A stretch of DNA of 64,000 nucleotides, taken from positions 4,311,264-4,375,263 of the forward strand of contig NC_092583.1 in the NCBI RefSeq assembly GCF_037975245.1, in the 5' to 3' direction. A model generated the notes under the pieces. That model was not told where the DNA came from. It did no database searches and saw nothing but the letters and a program-made list of their open reading frames with translations. Below are positions 1 through 12,444 of the stretch, one piece after another (position 1 is the first letter of the stretch; each line of letters begins with the position of its first letter). This stretch comes from Apostichopus japonicus (Eukaryota > Echinodermata > Holothuroidea > Aspidochirotida > Stichopodidae). The translations under genes were made by a program, and so were the position numbers.

Positions 1-162
1 TCGATAGGTACGACTTTTGTACATTACTCAATTATATGATATAACCGATTTTAGTTCAACAAAAAGTACTCTAGTTTTGACTTTCAGAAACGTCTCACCA
101 ACCCCCTAGGATGGACTCACGCACCCCCTGGGGGTTCATGCACCCCAGTTAGGGAACCCCTG
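1..162 (-). mobile_element. hAT-like transposon terminus (rest outside window)
   Basis: On the minus strand this stretch begins CAGGGGTTCCCTAACTGGGG, followed by alternating short C and G runs. CAGGGGTTC-type ends are typical of hAT-superfamily elements. The outer end falls at 162, and 163-170 (gtctaatg) would be the 8-bp target duplication, but the other end lies beyond the left edge, so this cannot be checked here. It sits in a LIG4 intron, just beyond the last visible exon. The assignment rests on the terminal motif alone. Confidence 0.45.
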
Positions 163-232
163 GTCTAATGTAAACATGACAACTCATTCAATAGAGAAGA
201 GCTGTAATGCATGGATTACATTAACTTTATAC

Positions 233-2838
233 CTGGTTCGTGTTGGCTCTCATTCCCAGCATCGGACTAAACGGTGAGAACAGACTTATCGCAATATCAT
301 TCAGTCTGGCTTTGGGATCAGCTAAATCTGTGCAAACCTGAAAAAGATGGAATAAAAAGTGAAGAAAAGAAAAAGTCAAATCATGCTTCTTTTATATAAA
401 TAATATGTATACATTATACATGTTACTAATATGAAATAATAGAGTCTGAAGGGACTTTCCTATTATCATGAACAAACAATAAAACCATTCTTACATTCGA
501 CATACCAATTGGTTTGATAAAATTTGTCCTTCCATGGAAAGTGGTCAAAAAGAATTTGTTCTGTATGTCTGCATAAATATCACCCAAATTCATAGCATTT
601 GGCAACCATCACCAATAGAGTATAAAGCCCCTAACAGGCATATGTGATAATACCCTCCAAGTTTACCATAAAGACCTCTCCTACCCTCCCCCATCACCCC
701 CCCCCCCCCTCTTTTCCAGTAACATACTCTCTTGCAGTATAAAAAGTCTGTTGTGGTGAAAATGAAAGCAATTCCAAAGAAAATATTTGTTTCTATGTGT
801 AAATTGCATGGTAGGGAAAGAATGTAAAGGTTTTGTGAAAAACAACATATTATGCTTACCTTTGATAAGCTGTTTGTAACATTGAAGAAATCTTCTGCAT
901 CAGAATGGAAGACTGCAAAGATGGAAGCTTGACTAATACCAACTTTCATTTCCTAAAATAATATAAAAAATAGTATAAAAGCATATAAAAATAATATATA
1001 AGCAAGAAAAATTTGAATGCTAACATACAATGGTTTATGTCATCTGTTTGTCTGCGTAAGTCATCACATGAAGCAATAAATTAAGGTTTGGATAACATTT
1101 GGATTTATATTTATAGATAAATGAAGATTTTTACAAAGAGTTGTGACAGTATGAACTTAATTAAAATTGAATCTAATTATTGATATTGTAAGTGAAGGTG
1201 GATTAACTTTATTGTTCATAATGAAAATAAGTTATTGAATTTGTTGGATAAATTGATCAGTTTTAGCGGACAGAATTAACTGTTTGTAAAAACAATAGAT
1301 TAATTTGAATGGTAGGTCTACATTCTGAATGCATGTCAACAAATGAAATATGTATTCCTTTATGACAGTAATGAGCATCATTCTTAAGGCATCCCCAGTA
1401 AAAATCCAAAGGGGTGGGGGAGGGCAACAAACTTCAGTGTTTATTATAACTATCTCTTTGTGCTCATTAACCTGTCTGTATTCTGTGCATGTTTTTGTCC
1501 CTTACTGTTACTTGTCACTTAGCCTTACTTTTACACATTCTCCTACTCAGGTTCTCTAGTGGATAAGCAGTTTGCTAACAGTTTTATTTTATTTTTATTA
1601 TAACTAGTTAACTGTCAAACCATTATAACTGGTAAACCGGTTTCAGTTTAAAGAAGAGACTTCACCCGTTAACCGTCAAAATTGACCCAATTGACACTAC
1701 TATTAGCAAGAGGGCGGTTTCCTGAACTTTTGTTTAAACTTCTGTTATTTTTCGAGCCCTCTCTCCTCCCCTTCCCCTCACCTTCATTATCATTCTGATC
1801 AACCATTTCTGTTCGATGGCACTAGTATTTCTCAACAGATGCATCAAATTCTTCTTCACGACGTCCTTCTTCTTGGCTGCGTTGTTCAAGGCGACAGCGT
1901 CGAGGCAATCGTTGACTTCCTTGATTGTCAGACTGAATGAGAAGGGAGTGGAGACAAGTTCATATTTATTCTTGCCTGAATTTATTTTTAATGAAAAGCT
2001 CAAAATATTCAGTTATGGTAACATTTACATATATGCCAACCTTGTAACAGGGGGGGATCACTCTCACAGATGAGGGGGGATGGGGGGGCAAAATGGTCTT
2101 ATGCTGTAACTTAAGCTTACCCATATGGGATTTACAGGATCTGTGTGAGGAAGATAGAACATGGGCAAACTCACAGTAAATACCCCAGAGGGAATTCTTT
2201 TTCTGTAACATTGGAAATGGTACATGAAGACAACAGCTGAAAGACTTCTTGCTACTGAGAGTAGAAGACAGTTTTGGTACTATTGCTCTTATGTGCATAA
2301 CTTTGGTCAGAACCAATTCCACTTGCTCTCCACCTACATTCCCCCACCCATTATCCCCTCCCCACTCCACCCCACCCCCTCAACCAAACCTTGAGAAAGA
2401 ACATGGTCAAGTTGAACAAACCTTCCTTTCTCTGGACATCGATTTCTGAGGACAAAGTAGGCAACACTGGCAAAATCTCCAGCTTCCTGTAGATGAAAGA
2501 GATGTTTTATATAAACATAATATTATAATTAGTAAACATTATTATATATTAAAAAAAATTATATAACTATAGGTGCTTTACAAGAATTGTAACATGGTAG
2601 TTTTCTCAAAACAATTTCTGTGACATTAACATCGAAGATATCTCCAAAGCAACCGATTACATTTTTATCACCTTCAAGATGTCAAAACTTCAAAAAAGCT
2701 ACCCACTTGCATATGTAGATGCTAGCTGGAGTTAAATTAAAGTTAATGTCATGGAGCTGCCACTGGCAGTCACACTTGGAAAACTATAAAGTAAACGAAT
2801 CATATAATAAAGACGTCACAGTCCGTGCGTTACTTTAA

Positions 2839-2879
<41 letters not shown>

Positions 2880-5482
2880 TATATATATATATATATGTAT
2901 GTATATATATATGTATACTCTCGTGGTCTACAAAGAAGTGCTCACCTCAGTCTACAGAGGCAAGACTTTTACATGGTTTATTGCACATTGTGAATTGGGT
3001 ATAAATAGTTGGCAAGCTTTTAAAATAATTAGTCAAATTAGCTAGTTGCCTTTAACCCAGTCGTTTATAATTAAATGCAGTTTTCAGTCGTTATTTTACT
3101 TTCTACACATACAAAGAACTACTAAAATATATCCCGGAAACTCCGAGGTCTACGTGGATTTGTGATGTCATGGCTGGCTTACTTGCTTGGCTGTCGGTGC
3201 CCGGTAGTTCAGTAGCTTCTTTGCATCAGTGCTCTCCTTGGCAAGACCAAGTATTTCAATATAGAGTTTGGCAAGTGTGTGCTAACAAGATAAGAAAGAA
3301 TAATATTTATTCACATCAATTTAAGGCAAAATCTTGTAAAGACTCAAAGGGGTCAGAATTTGACATCTAGCAGGACTAGAATGAAAATATTATGCAAAGG
3401 TATAATTATTTAATCATTAAAATAAGATCACTCAAGACCATCAATAACGCATAGTAAAGTTTCTCCTTTCAATGCAACTTTAATACACAAAAGAAAAATA
3501 CTACAACCACATTGCAGGGTTATTACAGCTTACTTCAAATCTAACCCACAGGTATGTGTAATCCTATGTAATTATGTGTAATCCTATGTAATTCTATGTT
3601 ATCTCTTTTCTCTAGACCTAGGTGCATGTATTTTGCAAGTTCTGCAATCTGTATATAGGTGGATTATTTCCAGTCTGACCTATAGGTATGTGTAATCCTA
3701 GGTAATTCTGTGTAATCCTATGTAATTCTCTGTAATCCTATGTAATTCTATGTTATCTCTTTTCTCTAGACCTAGGTGCATGTATTTTGCAAGTTCTGCA
3801 ATCTGTATATAGGTGGATTATTTCCAGTCTGACCCATAGGTATGTGTAATCCTAGGTAATTCTGTGTAATCCTATGTAATTCTCTGTAATCCTATGTAAT
3901 TCTATGTTATCTCTTTTCTCTAGACCTAGGTGCATGTATTTTGCAAGTTCTGCAATCTGTATATAGGTGGATTATTTCCAGTCTGACCTATAGGTATGTA
4001 TAATCCTAGGTAATTCTGTGTAATCCTATGTAATTCTCTGTAATCCTATGTAATTCTATGTTATCTCTTTTCTCTAGACCTAGGTGCATGTATTTTGCAA
4101 GTTCTGCAATCTGTATATAGGTGGATTATTTCCAGTCTGACCCATAGGTATGTGTAATCCTAGGTAATTTCTGTGTAATTCTATGTTATTCTCCGTAATC
4201 CTATGTAATTCTATGTCATCTCTTTTCTCTAGGCCTAGGTATATTGTATCCTGTAACTGTAATTTGTATATAATTCTAGTCTTGGTTTGTCGGCTAATAT
4301 TCCAGGGATGTGTTGCTCACTGGGTCATGTGACCAGTTGTGCCCAGTATACACTGTATTCATTGAAGTTAGAGCGAATATAGTTAGAGCACAGACCATCA
4401 GAATATTAGTTTTCCTTTTTTTTATTTTACTTAGAGGAGGGAGGGTGTTATGCACTATAACCTTAACGGATGTCTTACGCTTTGTTTAATTGTTTGCTGT
4501 AACAACTAGAATTTGTAACCAGCTTGTTGTGCTTGCAAATTAAGGTCTCCGATCATGAGCAAAAATGTCAAAATATTTTGTAACTGTTTGTTGCATCAGT
4601 GTCAGCATAGAAATGTGTACATATTACCATTCAAAATCAGTATCAGCAATTCAACATAACATTTTCAGTAAAGTCACATTAATAGAACAGCATCTGACAA
4701 CTATTTTCAGTACAGAATATATCCTTGCCTGTATATTTCAGTCATGTTTGACTTACTGGCTGAGTTTAAAGTTAAAATAAAATTGGCAGGATTTAAGAAT
4801 GTTGTAAAAGGACTGGTCAATTCACAAACTTTTTTCCTATAACAGGACGGTTTGTTCCTGAGCCTAGACCCCATGTAATACCTCTTTGATGCCATAGGCC
4901 ATTCTCTCCCTCTCCAACTGCGGTAAGATCAGTCTCATAGCAGGAAAAAAAGAATCTTTCTGTTGAAAAGGAAATAATTATTTTAAATTTGGACGATTTC
5001 TTATATACTACACAATACCACAAAATCACAGCAGATACACCAGCAAGAAACAACCATATAAACAAACTTGAGAAGAAAACATTTTTATCCATAATTTACT
5101 TTTGCGGGTGACTTTGCTATTCATTGACTTTCTGTACAAAGTTACCAGACGGTTATGATCAATCAGCAGCACACAGCAAGTGACCTTTAAGTACAAAACT
5201 TCACATTGTCAAAGCTTTACAATACAGAGTCCCTTGCCCCTCCCACTTCCATTTTACCCCATCATCTCTACTCATAACAATTTGTAAATAGCCTACCACA
5301 TTTGGGTTATTTTTGTGAAGTTGTGTGTGGCATTCCCGCCATTTCTCCAGGAAACTTTTGAAGATGGCTTTCTTGTTGTCACTTCCTTGTTTACGTTGAA
5401 CTTTCTCCAAGAATCCACACAGCTCAGCGAAAGGGATGTAAGTTGCAACTGTCTCTTCTTGAGGTGTACTTTGGTCTGCCAT
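233..5482 (-). CDS. LIG4: DNA ligase IV, N-terminal part (7 coding exons, 3' end off window)
   Basis: LIG4 is the ATP-dependent nuclear ligase that works with XRCC4 and XLF to seal double-strand breaks in non-homologous end joining. Coding exons on the minus strand are 5482-5297, 4959-4882, 3281-3183, 2486-2422, 1932-1782, 952-860 and 337-233. Every junction has GT/AG and the phases join without a break, giving 259 residues. The start [10 protein letters not shown] is followed by IPFAELC, then [48 protein letters not shown] and [15 protein letters not shown]. All match the all-helical DNA-binding domain of animal LIG4 (known family similarity). The adenylation lysine motif (KLDGERM type) and the C-terminal BRCT repeats would lie in exons left of position 1. 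In human the LIG4 coding region is a single exon, so this split structure is notable. An acceptor 39 bases upstream of the ATG (exon edge 5521) implies a separate 5' UTR exon. Confidence 0.93.
2841..2915. repeat. (AT)n microsatellite
   Basis: Nearly pure AT dinucleotides with a few GTAT interruptions, in the LIG4 intron between the exons at 2486 and 3183. No gene content. Confidence 0.95.
3545..4245. repeat. 154-bp tandem repeat (about 4.5 copies) in LIG4 intron
   Basis: The landmark CCTAGGTGCATG recurs at 3617, 3771, 3925 and 4079, a constant spacing of 154 bp; a diverged fifth copy is at 4234. Each unit holds nested short repeats of the form GTAATCCTATGTAATTCT. Copies are nearly identical apart from the two outer ones. 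It lies between the exons at 3281 and 4882. A purine-rich tract followed by TGTTATG lies downstream at about 4433-4452. That resembles an LTR element's polypurine tract and LTR start, so the array may be an internal expansion of a decayed LTR, but this is weak. Confidence 0.9.
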
Positions 5483-5520
5483 AATGTAAGAGCCTGGCAT
5501 GCAGTCAAAATAATAATGAG

Positions 5521-6270
5521 GCTGAAAAATGGAGTTGAGAAGAATTGAAATGAAAAATGTCAATTAATTCTGTGAAATATATATTGATAAGGAAACTGCA
5601 GTGTTAAAGGTATTAAGCACTGTCCCTCCATATGATACAAAGTCAAGTAACAGTCACGTGTAGGCCTATTCAAAATTCAAGAAGCAATTTAATCCCTTCA
5701 TCAAAACACTGTTCCATGTTTTCATACACTAGGCCTTAGCATAGACAAGGCCAACAAATGTACTATAATATACCAGTCTATGCGTGCTACACTCAGTAGA
5801 GCCTAGAGATATCACAACTGATATTACATTGTAACGAAGTGAAAGTTGCACGATGTGTATACTAAGTACCAATCATCCATAAGTTTCACTCAGGTTACGC
5901 TAAGAAGTAATAATGCAGAACGAGGCTGGGGCAATGATCTACATTTCATCCACGCAGTGGAGTGTGTGCATGTACCACTTCCACTACGAGAACAAATTTG
6001 TTTGATTTTGGATTAGCTGTTTATATATCTCGACAGGCAGCTCTGAATCTGACATACAGTCCATTGTAAGGAGGTGTCATTGAAAGTAATGAAATCGGAG
6101 AGATGTTTCATGCAGTTATAATTAGTAACAATTCTTACCTTCGCGGATTCAGTCCCACAGAAATTAATACAGTGAGAGGCTATCCGTAATCAAAGTCACA
6201 TAGCATACGAACAGTTTCCATTTCAGTGGTATGCCTCAAGCTGTAACTTGTCTACGTTCGTGACGTCATC
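5521..6270 (-). promoter_or_regulatory. LIG4 5' UTR intron, noncoding first exon end and CRE
   Basis: Minus-strand coding exon 1 is preceded by a clean acceptor (TTTTTCAG, exon edge 5521). A good donor (GTAAGAAT) ends a candidate noncoding exon at 6139. A perfect cAMP-response palindrome TGACGTCA lies at 6261-6268, about 120 bp upstream of that donor, where a promoter would be expected. The transcription start itself is not visible, so the promoter is an inference. Confidence 0.45.
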
Positions 6271-7848
6271 ATACCTGGTGAAATTGGGTTAGCTAGAATG
6301 AAACTATGGAAACAGAAATGTCTCGGGTGACCATTTCAATCAAAGAAGCAGCCTCAGCTGTTAATCATGCAGGATAAACGGGTAATAAAATCATAGGAGA
6401 CGGTGATCTTCGTTAACACATTGCCAGCTTGGTTGACATTTCCTCACTCCCCCGCTCCCCCCCTCCCCCACCCCCACGCATATATAAATACTTCTCATCC
6501 CTAAAGTTGAATGCATGGTTGGTTCACTTCATGACATTGCCAAGGCAAGCAATGAAGGTTGTTTCGGCTCTCCCCACCGTGTTTGTTGATACTAGGATTG
6601 TTTTTGACCGACACTGAAGTTATATTGTGGTAGGATTTTAACAAAACTGAATTAACTGATTTTTCGCTCATTACCTACATTAATTAGCTGCTCCGTTTGC
6701 CTCGCCAATCAATCGACATGGTAGACGGCTGGAAATGCAGTTAATTTGCAGCACAACGGTCTGGTGAGCCGAAGAAACATGCAACAGCATCTCAATTAAT
6801 TTCCTGCAGTCACTTACGTTAATGCTGTGTAAAGGTAGTAGCCTTACTTTAGCAGTATTGCATCGCTCTTGGGCAATAAGTATCACACTGGCTCCACAAT
6901 CCCTGTTCCTTTGCATTTAATGAAATTAATTCGGCCCCCACCGTAAAGGAACAAAGACTCTCCTTTGGGTTATGGCTTCGGGAAGATTGCTGAATCCTTA
7001 TGGCAATATGACGTACATGACGTACAAAATGAGAGCTCTTAGGGTAAAGGGGGGGGGGGGGTTCGTCAAAAAGATCTCTGTCGTATAAGTTGTAAGGATG
7101 ATTGTAACTTGGCTAACTGCATCTGTCCCTGTAACATAGATATGGAACTTAAATCCCTTTTGCTTAACGATTATTAAGGTACTAGTTAAACACATATAGC
7201 TTGTAATATGGACCATTTCCTGGATTCTATATTTTTAATCTTATTTTTTCTTCGTGTTTCTTTTACTCCCTCGCCATTTGTAAAGGGAAACTTCTGGTAA
7301 TAGGATTTGTTTCATTCGTTCCCCTATACGTCATTCACTTCCTTGTATTCATTTATGTATATTGCGCAATTTTATATTGTTGATATAAACTCAAACTCAT
7401 ACACTTGCAAGTATCGTAAATTAAATCGACCACAAAGTCTTGAACAAAAGTAAAAACCTAAAGTTAATTTGCTTATCGTTAAAAAGATGGATGATGTAAA
7501 AGTTTCGATTAAACTCCTGAGCAACTTCAACAACCATAAATAACTGTCAAACTTATTATCATTCTTACGCAGTGAAGTTCCTCTTCTTATCATGTTGATT
7601 CTTTAAACTTACAAGTTTTCCGAATCTTAAGTTACAGAAGACTTCCTTCGGCTAAACTGAAGAAGGCGTACTAAATAGAAGTTTCATTAAACTGGACTGT
7701 TTCGAATATTTTTTCATACAGGTTGCATATAGGTTGTGAATATGCTACAAAATCCTGACGGCTACACAGACAAAAATATTTCTTACCTGTACCAATTTAT
7801 AAATTTGGAAACCTTTTTGTACTAGACCAAGATTGAAGAACTTTACCA
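6271..7848. other. Intergenic region between divergent LIG4 and LRR gene
   Basis: No convincing coding region. It contains a C/T-rich run near 6445-6475 and a poly-G tract at about 7049-7061. Sequence just 5' of 7849 is AT-rich and presumably includes the LRR gene's 5' UTR and promoter; no clear TATA/Inr pair was found. Confidence 0.6.
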
Positions 7849-10260
7849 ATGGATATCGGAAGCATTTCATTCATTTCGTTTCTAATGTGTTCTGTGTTAT
7901 CTTCATTTAATTCCAACTGTAGAACACTGGCAAGTGAGCAAGCAACCTGTCTAGGTTTTGACGAATGTTTTTGTACTAATGAGGGCGTCTTTGCGTGTTA
8001 TCGTGACGATTTATCAAGAATTCCATTCACTTTACCTCCAGATACAACCACAGTGAAACTGAAATATCAAAATATATCCAAGATTTATAAAGCCGATTTC
8101 GTTGATTCGGGTTATGAAGGCTTGCTTGTACTGATGATACAGAATTCCAAACTACGAGATATCGAAAATGGGTCGTTTGCCGGTTTGACTAGTTTAATAG
8201 AATTGAATTTGGATGGAAATGAGTTGACTTCTCTCGATGCGACTAAATTTCACAATTTATTCAATTTGAAGTTGTTATCTCTGACCGCGAATGCTGTCGA
8301 AATTATTGAAAATGGGACATTCGAAAATTTGACCAAACTGGTATCATTGGATTTGAGCCGAAATAAAATATCAACACTCTACACAGGAATATTCAGTGGT
8401 CTGGATAATCTTATTTTTTTAAGTTTAAAGGAAAATGAGATTGACTTCATCGATAGAGAAACATTCCAAGTAGTACAAAACCTACGCAAATTAAATTTAT
8501 CCTTCAACAGGATACGTGAACTTGACAATTTCACTTTTGTTGGTCTCGATAATTTACGATATTTATCGATTTCTGATAACGTTATTGATTATGTAGGAGA
8601 CGATACGTTCCAATCATTATCGAACTTATCATCCTTATCTCTGGCACAAAATCGTCTGACAAATATGACTTTTTCGATCACCAACGACCTGAGAAATCTC
8701 GAAACACTTCAATTAAACGACAACCAACTTACGTCGATACATAACCTCTCAATTTTACCGTTCTTGAAGAAATTAGACGTTAGTAACAATATACAATTGT
8801 CTTTACCCTTTTGTTCTTTAGGAGAACTTCCGTTTCTTCAATCTCTCTTTATATCCCACACAAACGTAACTTTTAATCTCCGTCTTTTTATCGATACCGG
8901 CTGCCGCGGTATTAATATAGTTCCACATCTCCAACACCTGTACATACAACACAGCAACACGAAGCGGATTGATCTTAATCTTACCAAAGCTTTACCATAT
9001 CTTCAAAATCTTTCTTTCGGAGATCAAAACATCGAAATCGAAAATGGATCTTTGTCAGTTTTGGATAACTTAAAAGTTCTCTCATTACACAATCTTCCTT
9101 CTTCGTTTTATCGATTGAAATTTTCCAACTCATTGCCCTCAAATATGACAACCATTGTGTTTTACGGCTTGGACAATTTTCCGGTAGAATTTCTAAGTCA
9201 CGCCGGAGGTGAACGATTGTTACGTCTAGTGATTCGTAATTCAAATTTCGAATATCTTCCTGCTAATGCATTTGCAAATCTTTCCTCTCTTGAAAATGTT
9301 GAAATTCATAACGGATCTCTTTTATCGATCGACAAAGATGCACTAAATGGTCTCGGGAATCTAACCAAACTGGAAATGACTAGAAATCGGTTATCAACAT
9401 TACCAGCAGGTTTGTTCCAAAGTACGCCTTACCTTGGTGTGTTGAATATTCACGAGAATCCTTGGTCATGTGACTGTAATCTGAAATGGTTGATCGCTTA
9501 CATCGAACTGATTACGATCGATAATCTCACCGAATGTGTCAGTCCAACTGAACTGTCAGGAAAAGTAATCTCTTTACTATCAGAAAGTGATTTTCAGTGC
9601 TATGAGGTAAGTTCCTTTCCTAGATTGACCTCCAGTTCTATCTCAGCTGCAGTATCTACTGAAGATGAACAAAAATCACCATTCTCTTCTCAGTATCCTA
9701 AACGTACCTCCAGTTCAGTGTCTGGCTCTAAAAACTCCAACACGACATCCTATGTTACCATGGAAACGGACATTAATTTTACAACCGGATCGCAAATTTT
9801 GTCCTCTAATTCCCAATTGAACTTGACTTTCATTTTTCTCGGAATGAGTGGTATCATTGCTCTTATATTATTGATATCTCTTGGAATCGTCGGATACAAA
9901 TATTATCAGTTATCAAAGAAAACACGTTCTACTTCACAATCGTGTGCAGATACTTTTTCAAATTCTTCGTTTAATACAAGAGAAATCGACGATACGGAGT
10001 TATACGACAATGTTAACGCTAAAACCGAAGAAACATCTGATCCGTATATCTACAACATTCCTCGCCAACACCCCGACGTGCCTCGTCGATACAGCCTCAC
10101 GGCACCCCGACTGAAGCACAATAACGTACCCCCTACCGGCCGGGAGGTGCGTCTAAAAACCTTCAAGTCATCTAGTAATGATACAAATATGGAAAGTGAA
10201 GATTCTGGTGAGAAAATTTATGAAAATCAAGTGTTTCGAAAAGAAACCAGCGTCTGCTAA
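7849..10260 (+). CDS. Leucine-rich-repeat single-pass membrane receptor-like protein
   Basis: One uninterrupted exon of 803 residues. The N-terminus is a hydrophobic signal peptide (about 1-28). A cysteine-rich LRR N-cap follows (CLGFDECFC, about 34-52), then roughly 14 LRRs of the L..L.L..N.L type between about 85 and 535, with irregular repeats in the middle. The LRR C-cap starts near 538 (NPWSCDCNLKW). A Ser/Thr-rich stalk (about 587-655) leads to one membrane helix (about 660-686) and a cytoplasmic tail of about 115 residues. There is no TIR domain, so it is not a Toll receptor, and there are no Ig or FN3 domains, so it is not a LINGO or LRIG type. The tail has Tyr719 (YDNV) and Tyr791 (YENQ), both matching the pYxN consensus for Grb2-type SH2 domains, plus Tyr733/735 (PYIYNIP). 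Likely a cell-surface recognition or adhesion receptor; ligand unknown. A candidate AATAAA signal is at 10886. Confidence 0.9.
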   Translation: MDIGSISFISFLMCSVLSSFNSNCRTLASEQATCLGFDECFCTNEGVFACYRDDLSRIPFTLPPDTTTVKLKYQNISKIYKADFVDSGYEGLLVLMIQNSKLRDIENGSFAGLTSLIELNLDGNELTSLDATKFHNLFNLKLLSLTANAVEIIENGTFENLTKLVSLDLSRNKISTLYTGIFSGLDNLIFLSLKENEIDFIDRETFQVVQNLRKLNLSFNRIRELDNFTFVGLDNLRYLSISDNVIDYVGDDTFQSLSNLSSLSLAQNRLTNMTFSITNDLRNLETLQLNDNQLTSIHNLSILPFLKKLDVSNNIQLSLPFCSLGELPFLQSLFISHTNVTFNLRLFIDTGCRGINIVPHLQHLYIQHSNTKRIDLNLTKALPYLQNLSFGDQNIEIENGSLSVLDNLKVLSLHNLPSSFYRLKFSNSLPSNMTTIVFYGLDNFPVEFLSHAGGERLLRLVIRNSNFEYLPANAFANLSSLENVEIHNGSLLSIDKDALNGLGNLTKLEMTRNRLSTLPAGLFQSTPYLGVLNIHENPWSCDCNLKWLIAYIELITIDNLTECVSPTELSGKVISLLSESDFQCYEVSSFPRLTSSSISAAVSTEDEQKSPFSSQYPKRTSSSVSGSKNSNTTSYVTMETDINFTTGSQILSSNSQLNLTFIFLGMSGIIALILLISLGIVGYKYYQLSKKTRSTSQSCADTFSNSSFNTREIDDTELYDNVNAKTEETSDPYIYNIPRQHPDVPRRYSLTAPRLKHNNVPPTGREVRLKTFKSSSNDTNMESEDSGEKIYENQVFRKETSVC

Positions 10261-12086
10261 TGGACAATTAATCAATGATACTCCATGAAGGCTCTGGTAG
10301 CGTTACATGACATATATATGATATAAATATAATATGTGTTCCACAGATACTACATAACCAAATTCACTTAAGTTAATAGTGTACAATGTTCTCTATTAAT
10401 GCTATGTAAAGTATTTGTAAAGTGTTTCGCAGAACTGGTAATTAATCTAACCACGTTTCGCATCTATTGTTATATGCAAATTGAGAACCCTAGCCTACAT
10501 TTGAAGTGTTATAAAGGATTAACTTTGATAATTTTCGAACGATGTATATTGCACGAATTACTTATCCACATCAGGCATATGCACCCCAACCCAACCCCAT
10601 TCCTTCCTTCCCACTCCTCCAGTTTTTGCAGCTTCAAAAAGTTATCATTATTCCAGTGTTCCGTGTACATTACCTCTATAGGTGACGGAATATCCTATAC
10701 GCTTTAGATATTATCTTATAGTACTCTTCAATAAGCCTACACAGGTGAACAAACGTACGTCCATAGAATATCCTGCCCCATGCAAAAAAAAATTATATAG
10801 AAGAAATATAGGCCTGTAGTAAACACTTTATTAGCTTATAATAGCCTCATTGACCGAAGAAATTCTCGTTCCTTTTAACATTTTCAATAAATTTACAAGT
10901 GTTAATGTATATAAACGAATGTACATGTAGGCCAATAAAGGCTAGGTCAAATTATATACAGAAAAATACATTATCCGATATAAATGACAAAAACAGATTA
11001 ACACCGTTGAAAGTTGACGAAGAAGTTAAATACTTTATTTATTTTTTATAAGAAAGCTTATAGGCTTATTTTCAACTGCCGGCGTCCCTTACTAAAGGGT
11101 CTGGGGTGATATACATGTATCTATATTACCAGTGCTGCAGCCCCCTCCCCTATCTCTCTTTCGTCCTAGTGAAGCTTAAAACCCCCCACCCCTTTCCCGG
11201 ACAAGCTAATTTCCTCCGAGGTGCCGCTTCGAGCTTCTTCGGTTCAAATGGTGGATGTCCTTTTGCTTTACCATTCGGCAATTAAGAGACATGTCCACCA
11301 TCACAACAAAGATATTGTGAGCCATAAATGATTTAATTTAACTACAAGAACATAATGCTGCAATCAGTCTATTTGATCAAAAACTATAACATTGTCACAA
11401 ACTCGTTTTTTTTAAAGAATTTACAATAAAACGCTGTCCACTGCATTTGGTAACAGTAAATATTTTCTAAATATTATTGTAATTCTGACAGAATTCCGTA
11501 AGGCTACGTACATTTTATTTAAATTTTAAAAATTAATCCCCCTCCCTCTCTAGCCCCCTCCCCCTCTCCACCTCTCTCTCCACCTTTCTATCGCTCTCCT
11601 TCTGTTACCCTTGTCGCTGAACTTATCAAACTCCTATTTCAACAAATATAAAGCATTTATGATGACCTCCGATTAATATTTTGTGTCGTCTGTTTTTCCA
11701 ATTTTGTCTGAAGTTTGTGAACACAAAACTATACGAAACAGGAACTCAGCGATGATCATAAAGTTAGGAAAGGAATTAAATGCCTCAAGATTGATGGCGT
11801 GTAATTATATTTCGCTTATGGTACATATCTTATTCTACCCTGGCGTTTATGGTAGTCTGAAACCTAAAAGTAAACCATGCTTGAAAGTCACGGGTACAAT
11901 AATTATGCATATTAACATCCTGAATTGCAATTTATTTCTTTATTCAGTGAGATATATCTTTTGTTATTTTATCTCAAGTTTACTTTCCAAACATTTATAT
12001 GTAATATTTTTAATGGGATACTTCTGGGGGCTGAAGTTGACTGCTTGACAAAAAGTGCATAAAATATCCTGGGTCTTTTTGTTTAA
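10261..12086. other. Intergenic, LRR gene 3' flank
   Basis: Holds the LRR gene's likely 3' UTR with AATAAA at 10886-10891. The rest is AT-rich with pyrimidine-rich patches near 11540-11600. Short open frames here resemble no known family and lack splice-site support. Confidence 0.6.
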
Positions 12087-12440
12087 AGGCATTGAAGACT
12101 CGCCCCAAACAGCGTCCCGTCATCTTTATAAAGTTAACTTTCCGTTGCTTGCAAGTGAAGTTTTTCTCTTGTCGCTACAAAATGCAGACAGTAATGACAC
12201 GTGATACCTTGTTAGCTTTAGCTGGACCTGAGATGTCCATCGCTGTATTGTTTGTGCTGTGGGTATTGACCGCAGCTGTATGTACCGACTGTACACTAGT
12301 GTCTAATTGCCGGCGGTAGCAAGCTGTGTGTGTATTTTCTGGGATCGATGGTGATGTCTAACACTTCTGTTACACCTCATTCGAAACTAGGTCATATTAC
12401 CGGCATTAGACGTTTCTTTTTGCGCGAGTCTTCACACCCT
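12087..12440. mobile_element. TTAA-flanked MITE, copy 1
   Basis: A 354-bp unit begins AGGCATTGAAGACTCGC. Its end, read inverted, is AGGGTGTGAAGACTCGC, giving imperfect 17-bp terminal inverted repeats. It is flanked by TTAA on both sides (12083-12086 and 12441-12444). A second copy lies at 31556-31892. TTAA target duplication is characteristic of piggyBac and Kolobok elements, so this is a non-autonomous member of one of those groups. The short open frame inside it is not a gene. Confidence 0.85.
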
Positions 12441-12444
12441 TTAA

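Noticed and set aside
7849..10260. Toll-like receptor identity for the LRR protein
   Set aside because: No TIR domain in the ~115-residue cytoplasmic tail; only generic LRR caps are present.
12092..12319. 75-codon plus-strand open frame
   Set aside because: Lies wholly inside the TTAA-flanked MITE and is broken in the second copy.
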